A DNA stretch of 64,000 nt. Origin: Zizania palustris (lineage: Eukaryota > Streptophyta > Magnoliopsida > Poales > Poaceae). Each line of letters opens with the position of its first letter. The first letter of the stretch is position 1. Of the stretch, positions 46,641-58,900 are shown in pieces. The stretch spans positions 24,858,714-24,922,713 of the forward strand of contig JAAALK010000081.1 in NCBI GenBank assembly GCA_019279435.1, in the 5' to 3' direction. The notes beneath the pieces are model-generated. The model did no database searches and had not been told where the DNA came from. It saw only the letters and a program-made list of their open reading frames with translations. A program made the translations under genes and the position numbers.

Positions 46641-48480
46641 TCAAAGCTTCTTCAGTCCGAATGGAGCTTCAGCCCGAACATGTTTCGTATCACACCCAAA
46701 GCTACGTTCCTGTAAAGAACAAAGTACACGCCTATGACCAATATTTTCCCTAATAATTACCATTTCTACCATTTCCTCCTCTAAATTTTTCTGTTTAATC
46801 TTTATCTAGAGTATTTGTTGATAGTTCAAACTTTTTTTCTTGCATCTTAATAAACAGTTCAAGTATAGAAATAAGTATAATTAAGTACGGGAGAGTACTA
46901 TGGATACGGCAAAATATCTAACGGTTCTCTTATTGACTTTATTACATGTTTACTCCCATCTAAATATAGTTTATTCAAAATCAACTACAATTTTACAGCA
47001 AATTTTCAACTCAACTTCCTCAATGCTAACCACGAAGGAAAAAAAGAAAGAACATAAAGGAGAGTCTTCAAACTCAGGAAGAACAAGCCAAATAATTAAG
47101 AAAATAAGGCAAATTCTTCAAAAATCATTATCAATTGACACTTTCATTTGCAGGTTCCACAAAAAGTAATTACATGTGCAAAACATGATTGTCCTGCGCT
47201 TCAGACCCTCTTATACCTAAATAATAATGAGCTTAGTGTGGTTTCTAATGCTAATGAACTATTTTATTTTGATCTTTATACGATGATTGGTGGGTTGGCT
47301 TGGATTAGATTGCGCTTATTTTGATCGCCTTCTCCGGCGTCGAAGTGGCGCGGCCGCACGGCGAGGCGAGGCGAGAACACGGCAGCGGTCACCGGATGCT
47401 AAACGGAAGAGAGAAACGGAGAGGAGGATTTGATGATGCTCACCGTGCAAAGATATAACTGGCTCGGGGAGGGGAGCCGCGGCTGCGTGCTGGAGTGGAG
47501 ACGACGCGACGGTGGAGGGGAGCTTTGGTTCCACGGCGGACTCGGTGCTGGCGGGGCTCTGCGTCGAGGGCAATCGACGGCTGGGCGGCGAGCGGCGGCG
47601 GAGGCGGAGACGGAGCAAAAACTTGGAGCAACGACGAGAGAGAAAGTGAAGGGGATCGGATGCGTTGGGCCGGGGGGCTTTATAGAGAAGAGATGAGCCG
47701 GGCCGAAATCCGCCACGAGGGAAAAAAGAGAAAAAAGAAAGCATTTCCGGAATTAAAATTCTCTAAAAATTATAGAAAAAATTCCTAAATGCACTTGTTT
47801 ATTCAAACAAAAATTTATACGATTCCTTTTCTGTTCGGTGATAATTTGAAAGGTCATGGTGTTACAGTTTTGAATCGTTAAAATTTGGATTTTTGTTGCT
47901 ATGGTCGCAGCATCGGCAAAATGTTCGTGTGGACAATAGAATGAAATGAATTTCCACCATACCTGCAGATACAATTTCAACGAGAATGGTTAATTTTTGC
48001 ATGTTTTGTAGTTACGATAATTACAGTCATCTAAAATATAATGAAGACCAATTCATTTTAACCATTACCACTTAGGACTGGTTTCGGACTCCAGAACACC
48101 GATTCATTCCTGGCTCCCAAACAGACTCTTACTGACACTGTTTCTATCCCTTTGATATCTTCTGTGAAAACCGTTAGAGCTGATTTCGGAGCGCAGAATA
48201 CTATCTCATTCCTACGCTCCTAAACAGACCCTTACTGACACTCAGGGAAGGTCAAATAGTTCTGGTTATAATATTGAGTAATTTACTCATTCCTTTACAC
48301 GACAGTCGTTCTCTTACTGACTCGAATTCTAGAACTAGGTGAATAAGAGAGTGAGTGACATATAAGGGGAAGCGTGAATTTCTAGTAGGATTTTTTCCTA
48401 TAATATTTGCCTTATAAGTAAAATTGATATGAATTTCTTAGATGATCACCTAGGACTGTTGCTAACATAGTGCTAACAGG
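46641..48480. other. Intergenic DNA with a GC-rich promoter-like island
   Basis: Mostly AT-rich. At 47,315-47,705 lies a GC-rich block which on the minus strand reads like a gene start: TCTATAAAGCCCCCC, a CT-rich leader and a GT donor-like site (CACGGTGAGC), but no supported protein. It could be a promoter or leader carried here from another gene. At 48,075-48,140 and 48,180-48,245 a block of about 65 bp (core TTTCGGA, CAGAA, TTCATTCCT/CTCATTCCT, AAACAGAC, CTTACTGACACT) is directly repeated. Confidence 0.4.
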
Positions 48481-48486
48481 GATCAC

Positions 48487-48871
48487 TTAGATGATAAATA
48501 GCATAGGACTTATATGAAACAGAGAGGGCTTAGAGTACACACCTTTGTGTTTAGAACTTGAAGATGATCCTGCCATGGCATCGGTGAGGTTGAAGTGCAG
48601 TCGGGTCCGAGAGATCGGCGGTGAGGTCGGATTAAAGGCGAGGGAGGCTTCTCGCTGCTGCAACGCCTTAGAATAGACTGCGTTGCTTTTAGGAGTTTTT
48701 GGGAGAGGTTGTGGCACGCAAGGAATTAGAACTCTAGCGGTCACCTACCTCTCCCCTTAATATAGCGTTGCGCGATAGGGGGCCTCAACCATATTCTGGT
48801 TAGGACGCCCCCGATGAGGGCATGTGAGATAGGGGAATCGGTGGAGGAGAGGGACCCGACATATCTCAACA
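48487..48871 (-). repeat. LTR-like promoter repeat, minus orientation, with a short open frame
   Basis: In minus sense it starts TGTTGAGATATGTCGGGTCC at 48,871 and contains CCCTCATCGGGGGCG, ATGGTTGAGGCCCCC and a TATA-like CTATATTAAGG near 48,758-48,768. A GC-rich leader and ATG (48,576) follow, with MAGSSSSSKHKG ahead of a GTGTGT donor-like site. It is the inverted partner of 46,266-46,640. Whether the short frame belongs to a retroelement or to a gene start is unclear. Confidence 0.4.
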
Positions 48872-49773
48872 ACTAATATTATCCCCTAAATTTCAATTTA
48901 GTTCTTAACTCAACCATAACACAATATCTTTTTCCTTACAGATCATTGCATAGAGCATGTTGCATCACAATAGTCAATTATATATTACATGACTCGACAA
49001 CTATAATGCACCTTTCTTTTTTGAAATAAATTCTTAACATATTTTGGGCCCTTCAAATCTAGAGATCATAGGCTTTCCTTAAACGCATGTTAGCTAAGTG
49101 TTCTCTGAACACACTGGATGGTAAGCTTTTTATGAGTAGATTCACAAGTATTTGCTTGATACTTATATGCTCTAGACTTACGGTATAATCTTGAATTTCT
49201 CCTTAACAATGTAATATGTTGATGTGTTTGGCAGCACCGTTTTTTTTGTTGTTACGAGAGTATAATACCGCTGACTCGTTGTAGTTTATAATTATAATAA
49301 ATTCTACTTCCACGGGATATAATTATAATAAAATCTACTAACATTTTAACGGCAAACAACAAATTCGAAATCACAAAAAAACCTGCCAGTAGAAAAGGGT
49401 ATAATATATTTTTATGAACAGATATAGTAGCTGTTTGCGTAAGGCCCATTGCCCATTGGCCCAAGGTACCCCATGCAGTTCAATTCCATGAACAATTGAA
49501 AGGCCTGTGGCATCTCCGTTCTGCTTGTCTTAGTTCAAATCAGAACTGTATTATACAATTTTCAGGACAATACAGTGCATTTGTTCTTAGCTGTTAAGCC
49601 ATATAATTGAAGTGTCTAACAATTTTTCCACCGAATTTTGATTATGTTTTTCTCTGCTGATACATTTTCCACCATGCTATCTTCAGGTTCTTGTGATCGA
49701 TAAAGTGTATTTTAATACATGGATTCTTAGAAGTTAATTCAGGCTTGACACTGCAAGCCCTGAAAGCCGTATA
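48872..49773. other. Intergenic, nothing recognised
   Basis: AT-rich DNA with short interrupted frames. No coding, RNA or repeat signal could be supported. Confidence 0.6.
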
Positions 49774-50023
49774 CTCCCTCCGGTACACAAAAACAAGTTG
49801 TTTTAGATTTGTATTAAGAGTTTGCTAAAATAAATTGTTTTGTATTTTATTATGTATTTTGGACAATTATATCCCTCAAGTAGTACTACTTCTTTCTTGT
49901 TTTTCGTGCTATATTTACTCCTACACTATATTTAATAGGGTAAACATAAAAATTCAAATCAATTAATTGCTTTTTGGTATGTAAAATCATATCCAAAATG
50001 ACTTGTTTTTGTGTACCCAAGAG
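49774..50023. mobile_element. Stowaway-like MITE, 250 bp
   Basis: The left end CTCCCTCCGGTACACAAAAA and the inverse right end (CTCTTGGGTACACAAAAACAAG) share GGTACACAAAAACAAGT. TA lies outside both ends (49,772-49,773 and 50,024-50,025). No coding capacity. Confidence 0.75.
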
Positions 50024-50243
50024 TAGTACTTCTTGTCCCGATATTTTTTGCCCTATCTGCTTTATCTTGATAAAGCAATGCAATTTAGTCACTGTCCAGC
50101 TTGCTTTATGCATGCTTTGGGACTTAGGATGTTTTCAAAGACCGACAAGTACTTCTCACTTTTTGCCCTTGTTTACTTTTAGTGACTAAAGTTTAGTCCA
50201 TTTAATTTCTAAATCTTCAAACAATTTTGCTTATGGAAACTAA

Positions 50244-50849
50244 GGGTCATTTTGATTTAACTTCCGGAAGCAGCTTTTGCTTCGTGGAAGTCAAAAGTCA
50301 AACCAAAAAGCATATTTCAAGCCAGCAACTTTTAATAAAAGCAATTTTTGGTACAATGAAAATGTGAAAGCTCCTTCAGACTTGCTTTCTGTGGCTTTTG
50401 GCTTTTGGCTTCGCAACCATACAAAACTTCATAAATTGACATTTCAAATTTCATACAACCATACAAAATTCTATAAATTGACATTTCAAATTTCATACAA
50501 CCATACAAAATTTCATAAATTGACATTTCAATTTTCATACAACCATACAAAATTTCATAAATTAACATTTCAAATTTCATACAACCATACAAAATTTCAT
50601 AAATTGACATTTCAAATTTCATACAACCATACAAATTTTAGAAATTGACATTTCAAATTTCATACAACCATACAAAATTTCATAAATTGAATTTTTTACA
50701 CATATCACAGCTCAAAGCAACTTCACAGTTGTTTCAGTCAAAAGGCTTTCAGCTTTCTCACAGCTGACATCTCACATCAACTTTTCCACAGCCCACAGCC
50801 CACAACAATTTTTTTCCACAGCCACAATGCAACTCAACCAAACACACCC
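50244..50849. mobile_element. MITE with TAA duplication carrying a minisatellite
   Basis: It runs from GGGTCATTTTGATTT to CAACCAAACACACCC with TAA at 50,241-50,243 and 50,850-50,852, like the TTA-flanked element at 45,052. The centre is a tandem repeat, listed separately. No transposase. Confidence 0.55.
50418..50690. repeat. 42-bp minisatellite, about 6.5 units
   Basis: The unit is CATAAATTGACATTTCAAAT followed by TTCATACAACCATACAAAATTT, repeated head to tail with few changes. Because 42 is a multiple of three, both strands show a 14-residue periodic frame; these frames are by-products of the repeat, not genes. Confidence 0.9.
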
Positions 50850-50852
50850 TAA

Positions 50853-52379
50853 ACTTTAGTCTCTATAGTTTAGTTCATAAGTCACCAAGAGGTTGCTTAT
50901 TGGGACTAAAAGGTGTTATGTACACCATCTATCCTCATTTATGGTTGTGTTAGGAGGATGAAAAAAGTAAGGATAATGATGATTAGGGATAATATGGTCA
51001 TTTTATATTACTTTAGTCCATACTTCCAAACAATAAGTAAGTTTTAGTCATAAAAAAAGTAAGTGCAATCCAAACAAGGCCTTAGTTAGCATTCTATTTG
51101 AGCGCAAACATGGATGGAATATAGTTATTCATGAATATAGGGCTATAATAATAATGTTTGTTGTTTGGTTTGATGGATTGGATGCGACATTTTTTTGTTT
51201 GGCTAAGTGTATATAACTTAGATAAGTTAAGTCTAAATTTAGTGGGACCCACTTGATTGTCAAATATACTTTTAACAAAAATATAATCATATGAAATATT
51301 ATTTTATATATTAAATTGTAATGAATTCAACGATGTAATTAGATCAATAATGCGGAAGGAAAAACATTTGAATATTTATAAACGAAAAATTATATACATC
51401 CTAACCAATCAGGAGATGACACATCATCTGATCTAATATTGCATAGATTTGTCTAGAAATTTTTTCTTAAATATCACCATCTAGCATATTGAATGAATAA
51501 TCATCTCAGTGACCATCTTATCCACTATCGCTCTTTTAAGTGGATCAGATGACTCTATCTCATCCAGACGAACTAACCCTTTCTCAACTCGAAGCTCCAG
51601 CCAAAAATCTTCCAACAGATGATTACCTACACACTTTGATGACAAAATTGGGTCAAGTAATACAAAAAGGCACAAGCTAGTATGTTGTTCCTGATCTCAT
51701 AGTACTCAAACAAGTCTTCTGAGGCCCTTGGTCTTGGTGTAATAGTATCATATCCTGAGATTCTTATGCAACAGAGTTCCTTGATCTGTTAATTAATAGC
51801 TCAATGTAATGCCATATTGTACTTATATTGGATAAATTTATAAATGCAAATATGGGGAATACACTAAACATGTATGGTCAGGAAGGAGTGAAAAATAAAT
51901 CGGTTTTTCTGATCACCAATGTATTTTTTGGTATTCTTGCTAATGTATGCCTTCATATATTGAATATCTTATATTTAATACACCAATAATATATATAATG
52001 GCAGTACATAATGAGCATAAAGAAGAACAGGTGTAAAGGTGATGACAATGGATGGTGGCTGAAGATTATCAGGAGATTACAAAGGGGCCAAAGCTATGAT
52101 GATGGAAGGGACTATTCCACATTGGCCTGGACAGCACAATCCCCTAGACAGGTAGCATGTGATCAAACCCTGTACACCTTTGATGGCAAAAGAATTAGAG
52201 GAAAGAAGATGGAAGAAAACAAAGTTACATATGTGTTATTGATCATCCTGATCAGCTAGCTCTTGTCATCACTACCATGCATGCTGTCTGCCTACCAACA
52301 AACTGTGGAATGCTAGCTAGCTCCAATTAGTAGCACTTAATTACTCAACCCCAAAACAGCTGCTTGCACTCCAACCTAG
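50853..52379. other. Intergenic, probable 3' flank of the receptor-kinase gene
   Basis: AT-rich, with no supported gene. The last few hundred bases before 52,380 probably include the 3' untranslated region of the receptor kinase on the minus strand. A plus-strand frame at 52,011-52,259 has no recognisable features. Confidence 0.55.
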
Positions 52380-55300
52380 CTAGGTCAGCAGGTCTGGGAA
52401 CAGCTTGTAGCAGTTGGGCTCCTTCTTAGGGCTGGTCATCTCCTCTCCCGTCTCCTCCGGCACCGACGACGACGGTGAGGGCTGGTCCGACACGTGGCGA
52501 GGGAACTCGGATAGCATCTGCACAACCTCCCTCATCGTCGGCCTCTCTACACTGTTCTCTTGGACACAAAACATGGACACGAAGAAGAGGTGTGCCACCT
52601 CGTTCATCACCACTGTACCTAGCCGACGGTCGACGATCCGGTGCACGTTCTCTCGCCGGCCATCAGTCACCTTCTTCGTCCACTGCACGATGTCTACTCC
52701 TTCCCCAAACTCCCCCACCGGCCGTCGGCCGGTGATGAGCTCGAGAAGGACCACACCGTAGCTGTATACATCACTCTTCTCGTCCACCCTTAAGGTATAC
52801 GCATACTCTGCACGTAGAACAAGACGCACGCTATCAGCCACATGCTTATTAAACATTTGCAAACTGAACAAGAGCATATATAGGACCATCATCGTATGGA
52901 TCCCAACGTGCAACAACTGATCATATTCTAAGCATGTCGTCCAAAACGAAATCTAAAGTGTATCTCAGTTGCTGATTTGATTAGTACAGAAGCAACAGTA
53001 CCCTAGCATTATGCATAAACCAAGGACATGACCAAGTGCCTGCAACATTCTGCAACAAATCCCAAGAGAAATGCCTACAGGAGCAGCAGTACCACAAACA
53101 TACAAAACTCTCTCTGGAATCTCTCCCATGCTGCATAAATTAACAAATTGATCAAGCCCAGTACTAAATTATTCTTCACCTGGATCAAGATAGATCACCC
53201 TCTTAACTTAAACCCCATGCATGCTTAGCTGACCTAGCTAGTGTGTGTAATCCTTGCACTAATCCAGGCTCCTAATTAATCACGAAGGCATGATGTATAA
53301 TAAAGTAGAGCAAAAGTGCGCGACCGTAACAGCGAAGGCGCCTGCTGCTGCCGTCCGTTTTCAAAAGCAGCAAGCGAGGAGCGTAGCAGGACGACGTAGC
53401 AGCCAGCGTGCCGCTTTGGCGAAACCCTAGGAGGAGAAGAGGATGATGGGGCTTTTTGCTGGGTTAACCCCAATGCCGGTCAAAGATGCAGCAGCTAACC
53501 GAACCCTAAACCTAAAGTGCTCGGTCGCTCTCCCATTGGAGTTAGCACCCGACGAACAAATCTCTAAGAGGCTAATAATATAGTCGGCTGTTGATTTATA
53601 ACATATATTTTAGTCTATTGATATATAATAGTTAGCTCTTCGACATTAATATATGACTAATTTATCTCTTTTATAAAATTTTTTGATTCTTATATCTAAG
53701 TTGGTTGCAAGCTTACAACTCGCTTATCCCCTCTCTCTTCCAACTCAACATTTAGCTTGTTTATAGCTGATTTATATCGGATTATTATACTTGCTCTAAG
53801 ATCACATCTATGTTTTTTTCAGCTCACATTCCAGCTAGCTGGTCGCTCTAAATATCTACTGAAATTCTAGATAAGTTGGTATTTCTTATATTTTAAGTAT
53901 TTTGGCAAGTCCCATGCTGCTACTCTGTGTTGACGTGTCAGTCCTCTTCCTGCCACGCCGTCCGCCACAGTGCCGCCCACTGGCAGACCGGGCCCACTCC
54001 GTCGTCCGGTCACTATCCGGCGGGCCCCACGCCGGGCCCGGGAAATTATTGGGCTATCGAGTGCGTGCATGCCTGACCAGAGGACCCCTTTTTGGCCTCT
54101 TCCGCGCCCGGGCCCACCGTCCGCATGTGTCGTGTGCAGTAATCACACAATGCACCGCCTACAATTTTCCTATTCAAACAATCAAACCTACCCCACATTT
54201 GAACACGCCTACAATTCTGCCAAAATTTGACGAATTTCGGATGCATGAAATTCGCACTGCTGTACTGATCTGAATCTACGAGTTTAACACTGCTCCACTT
54301 TGGTTTGACTTTGGATCTGCGGGACCCGCGCGCCAGTGGTCAGTGGTCAGTGGTCAGTACTAGTACTAACGTGAACTGCATGCGAGTATGCGACATGGAG
54401 GATGCATCCGACGGTGGGGATTGGGTGTGTACCTGGCGCGATGTAGCCGTACGACCCAGCGACGGCGGACATGCACTCGGAGGCGGCGGCGCCGACGGAG
54501 GAGGAGGAGCGGAGGAACTTGGCGAGGCCGAAGTCCGCGACGTGGGCCTCGAAGTTGTCGCCGAGGAGGATGTTGTTGGACTTGACGTCGCGGTGGACGA
54601 TCATCGGGGAGCAGTCGTGGTGGAGGTAGCACAGCCCGCGCGCCGCCTCCACGGCGATGCGGTAGCGGCGCTCCCATGAGAGGAACCCGCCGCCCTTGCC
54701 GTGGAGCACCTCGCCGAGGCTGCCGTTCGCCATGTACTCGTACACCAGCACATTCGCCGCATCCTGGTCCGGTCGTGGTCGGTCGCGGCTGCAGAAGGCC
54801 AGCAGCCGGACGATGTTCCGGTGGCGGATGCTGCCCAGGGTGCGGATCTCCGCGCGGAACCCGTGGTCGTGCCGCGCCTCGCCGCCGCCGCCGCCGCCGC
54901 CGTTCAGGCGCTTCACCGCGATCGCGCCCCCGGAGCGAGTGTGGCCCACGTACACCACCCCGGCGCCGCCGCGACCGACCACGTTCCCGTCCTTCATGCA
55001 CTCGATCACCTCCGCGATGCCGAAATCCACCTTGTGGAATGCCGTGAACCGCCACGATCCGACACCGCCGTCCGGCCCGCCGTGGCAGGACCGCGCGCGC
55101 AGCACGGCCGCCGCGGCGAACACCACAGAGCACACTAGCAGCCCCAGCGCGAAGACCAGCCTGAAGTCCCCTGCCGTCGCCCGCAGACGCGTCGCAACCG
55201 GCGACCCGCCTAACCCGGCGGCACCGTAGCCGCACGACCTGTTCACCACCGGCCCGCACAGCCTCGGGTTGCCCGCGAACGCCGTCGCGTTAAGGTAGCC

Positions 55301-57145
55301 CAGCTGGCCCGTGTCAGGCAGCTGGCCAGACAGGTCATTGTACGAGAAGTCAGCCGCGGTGAGGCTGCTCATCGCACCGATCGCCGGCGGGATCGACTCG
55401 TCGAGCTGGTTCCTCGACAGGTTCAGGTAATTCAGCACGCGTATCCCGGCGATCGCCTCTGGGATAGCGCCGGACAGGTTATTCTTGCTCAGGTCGAGGT
55501 AAGTGAGCTCGCCGCACCGGCCGATGGCCTCTGGGATCGGCCCGGACAGCGCGTTGCCGCTGAGGTCGAGCTTCACGAGCCGCCGGAGTTCTCCGACCTC
55601 CGGCGGCACGGCGCCACCGAGCCGGTTGTTGCTGACCAGCAGCGTCTGCAACTCAGTGAGGTTGGCCAGCGAGTTCGGCAGCGGCCCGGACAGCTGGTTG
55701 CTGGACAGATTGAGCTGAGCCAGCTGCGAGCCGACGGCCGTTGGGCTCGTGCTCGGGTTTGCTGGAACCGGGCCAGAAAGCAGGTTATTCTGGAGCTCGA
55801 GCAGGTTCAGCCGTGGCAGGTACAGTAAGCCGGCGGGGATGCTGCCGTTGAGGTAGTTCTGGCCGAGGCGGACACGGGTGAGGCTCGGGCACGAGCCGAG
55901 CGAGCCGGGGATGGGACCGAAGAGAAAGTTGTTCATGAGAATGGCGGTGTGCAGCTCGCCGGAGGCGCACAGCATCTCCGGCACCATGCCGGTGAGTCGG
56001 TTGGACGACAGGTCGACCAGCCGGAGTGCTGCGTTGGTGCCGAGCCCCACGGGGACGCGGCCGGTGAAGTTGTTCATGAACAGCTGCACCGTCTCCAGCC
56101 GCGGCAGTGCGGCGACGAAGTCGGGAAGCGGGCCATGGAGCCGGTTGAGGAAGAGGTTTAGCAGCCGGAGCGAGGTGAGGGAGGCGAGCGAGCCGGGGAT
56201 CTCGCCGGTAAGCGCATTGTTGGACAGATCGAGTGCGGTGAGCGACGTGAGGTTGCCGAGCACCGGCGGGATTGAGCCGGACAGCTGGTTGGTGTGGAGG
56301 AACAGAGTGTCCAGGGATGTGAGCGCCCCGAGCTCGGGCGGGATGCGACCGCTGAGTCCACAGTTGGAGATGTCCAGCACGGTTAGGTTGCGCAGCCAGC
56401 CGAGCTCCGACGGGATGCCGCCGTCGAATACGTTGTAGTACCCGAGGTAGAGCTCCCTGAGGCTGGTCAGGTTGCCGAGCTCCGGCGGGATTGCGCCCTG
56501 CAGGTTGTTGCCGTTGAGGGACAGGTACTCCAGCGCCGCCATCCGGCCGTACGCTGCGGGTATCTTCCCGGTGAAGTAGTTGCCGCCGAGGTCGAGGTAC
56601 CGGAGCCGCGGCAACGCCGCGACAGCGGCCGGGAGCGGGGTGGAGAAATTGTTGTCATAGGCGTCGAACACCTCGAGGCTGGGCAAGGACGGGAAGTCCC
56701 AGCTGTCGAGGCCGCCGCCGAGCTGGTTACCGGAGACATTGACGAATCGGAGCGCTGGGAGTGCGGACGCGCTCACCACGCCCGCGATGCCGTTCCCAGC
56801 GAGCGAGAGGTTCGCGAGCGCGTCGAGCCCCGCCACCACCGCTGACACGGGCGCGCCGGTGGACACATTCATGTTGGCAATATCAATGGCAACCACCCTG
56901 CCGCCGGCGCACCGCACCCCCGTCCACGCGCACACGGCGGCGACATTGCCCGCCGACCACGACCGCAGCGCGTGCGGGTGGCACCTCAGGGAGGCTTTGA
57001 GCCTCACCAATGCCAGTGCATCTCCATGCAGCGCATCGCCACTGGCATCGCCACTGGTGTACAAGAGCGCACAATGCAACACCAGGAGCAACAACACAAG
57101 CCAAGAAGGAGGAGAAGAAGACGACAACCTCATCCGCGACACCAT
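52380..57145 (-). CDS. LRR receptor-like kinase, CLAVATA1/BAM class, about 1,046 aa
   Basis: Exon 1 is 57,145-54,433 and exon 2 52,807-52,380 (3,141 nt). The 1.6 kb phase-1 intron splits the APE motif (IAP/E-YAYT), as in CLV1/BAM genes. Order: signal peptide with a Leu-rich core (residues about 14-30), LRRNT (DALALVRLKASL, CAWTGVRC), about twenty LRRs including LYLGYYNVFDGGIP, a Cys pair (LCGPVVNRSC), a membrane span near 662-682, and a kinase. Kinase residues: Gly-loop GRGGAGVV 724-731, Lys745, Glu766, HRD Asp853 with VKSNN, DFG Asp871. All are present, so it is a likely active RD kinase at the plasma membrane. Family members bind CLE peptides and act in meristem or vascular signalling; the ligand here is unknown. 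A run of seven Gly follows Lys745. Start at ATG 57,145; ATG 57,133 is an alternative. The BAM3-like subgroup is my best guess. Confidence 0.92.
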
Positions 57146-57181
57146 TAGTGATCGAAATTGCGGTGAGAGGCCAGCTCACAG

Positions 57182-57211
57182 CTAGATTGCTGCTGCCATT
57201 GGCAATGGCAT
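57182..57211 (-). other. Short uORF (9 codons) upstream of the receptor kinase
   Basis: The minus strand reads ATG CCA TTG CCA ATG GCA to TAG, ending 36 bases before the main ATG. If the transcript starts upstream, it could reduce initiation on the kinase ORF. The transcription start is not known. Confidence 0.5.
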
Positions 57212-57236
57212 TGGAGCTAAGCTATACCTTGCTGCT

Positions 57237-57305
57237 TCAGTGAGCTATGGCGACTGAGTAACTGAGAGATGGATGTATAGATAGAGAGGTAGATGGTAAA
57301 GGCAT
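57237..57305 (-). other. uORF of 22 codons upstream of the receptor kinase
   Basis: Starts ATGCCTTTACCATC and ends TGA at 57,237-57,239 on the minus strand, before the shorter uORF. Both uORFs begin MPLP. Relevance depends on the transcript start. A possible GT splice site (AAGGTATAG) lies between the two uORFs. Confidence 0.45.
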
Positions 57306-58900
57306 TCAAGAATCTTGAGAAACTTCACAAGAAAACGGTGGTGAGATGAGAATGAAGCTTCCCTTTGAAGGGAGCTGAGAAAGATTAGAGGGGAGAAGGG
57401 AATATGTTCTCTCTGAGGCAAGAACTGCTTTATCTTTTGAGCTACATATGCCTTATGGGTGAAGGCTGAAGGGTGTCTAGTAGACTAGTAGAATGCAACT
57501 TGTACCAGTCGAGTGCATTGGGCTCAGTTCATCTGTTTGCATTTGTGTTTCCTCTCTCTCTCTATCTCTCTCTCTCTCTGCTACCTTTCTTTGGTTTCTT
57601 GTTCTTTATCTCTCTTCTCCTGCTTTTGCTTTTTTTCTTTGGGAGGAGAGAAGCAAACTGTTGTAGTGGGCATGCATGCAAGGAGGCACAGACAGCCATG
57701 GCAAAGACAGTGAGAAGGAACTGGTAGCTTTAAGAAAAAAATTATAGACATTTGAAATCTCCCCAGTTTTTGTATTTCAAAGTGTTCAATTGGTTACTGG
57801 GGTGCAATTTGGAAAAGAGGGTACATTGCTTGTGAATTTCCTGCAATGATTAAAGAGCAAGCGAAATCGATGTGTTCTTTGTGTGGTTCGATCAGTTGTA
57901 GCAAATCATTTGGTAGCTTCTGAGTTCTGAGGACAAGCAGAATCATTTGGATGCTTCAATTGTGTTTCTGAACACAAGAACTCGTGTTTGCAAGAAAGGA
58001 ATACATGAAAAAACAATTAATCTCAACACAGAGATGAGATGAAAAAAAAGGAAACCAAATGCAGAAATGCAGAGCAGCCAGAGCCAGCAGGTGAGTGAGG
58101 TGGCAAACTGGAGCGTTCAAAGGCTGGGAGGCTGGGAGGAGATGGCCAGACAGAGAAGCTAGAGAGTAGAGTGAGAGAGTGAGAGTGAGAGTAGAGTGAG
58201 AGTAAAGTTGGCGCCGGCTGCAAAAGGGCGGGCTTGACCGGGCTCATGGCCGGGGTGGTGCGGGACGACCGCGCGCGCTTTGGTCCGGCTCAAATTCGGC
58301 AAAGCGACGCGCGCGGCGTCGGCAGCTACGACGACGACGACGACGAGGCAGCCTGAACAGGTACTGGAGCAGCAATCAGTCCGGGGATGATTGATGCATC
58401 AGAAAAGGGAGATCGATGGTCGACGGATCGATCTCTCGTGTTTGAGATGGCTAGCAGAGTGTGTGCTTGATCTGAGGATGCTGCTGCTGCTCTGCTCTGT
58501 GTTCAGCAAAAGCTTGTTCATGATTTGAGCTGAGATATAAAAATAAATATAATAATTATGCGTCAACTATTACCTGCAATAAGATAACAAGTTGGTTTCC
58601 TTAATTGTTGCCGTCCGATCGTTTATATTTATTTATTTATAAATTATAATCTTGTTTAGTATTTGGCATGAAAAAACTACAATTTACGAGAACATAACGT
58701 ACTGGGAAGAACAAGGATCGACTCTATATTAATCAATATGGCTAATATCAGCAATAATGTTCATCATGAGAGATGAGTTTACAAAAAATTCTGGCACGCA
58801 TATTTTACAAAACACAAATTTTATAGACACGGGTTTGAGCGAGAGTATTTTATGGGTTTACTTTGTGGATGAGTTTTGCAGACGAGTTTTTATTCAACCC
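57306..58900. promoter_or_regulatory. Upstream region of the receptor kinase with microsatellites
   Basis: Contains a CT run (about 57,553-57,580, GA on the gene strand), GAGAGT repeats (about 58,163-58,203) and a GAC run (58,327-58,347). GA-rich tracts upstream of plant genes are often promoter elements bound by BBR/BPC proteins; that role is inference. No other gene was seen. Confidence 0.45.

Noticed and set aside
50277..50648. Repetitive HTKFHKLTFQISYN protein
   Set aside because: The periodicity comes from the 42-bp minisatellite; both strands give such frames and no promoter or start context supports a gene.
54366..55259. 297-codon antisense-frame protein within the receptor kinase
   Set aside because: It is an Arg/Pro-rich shadow frame of a GC-rich exon; the overlapping frame encodes an unmistakable kinase.
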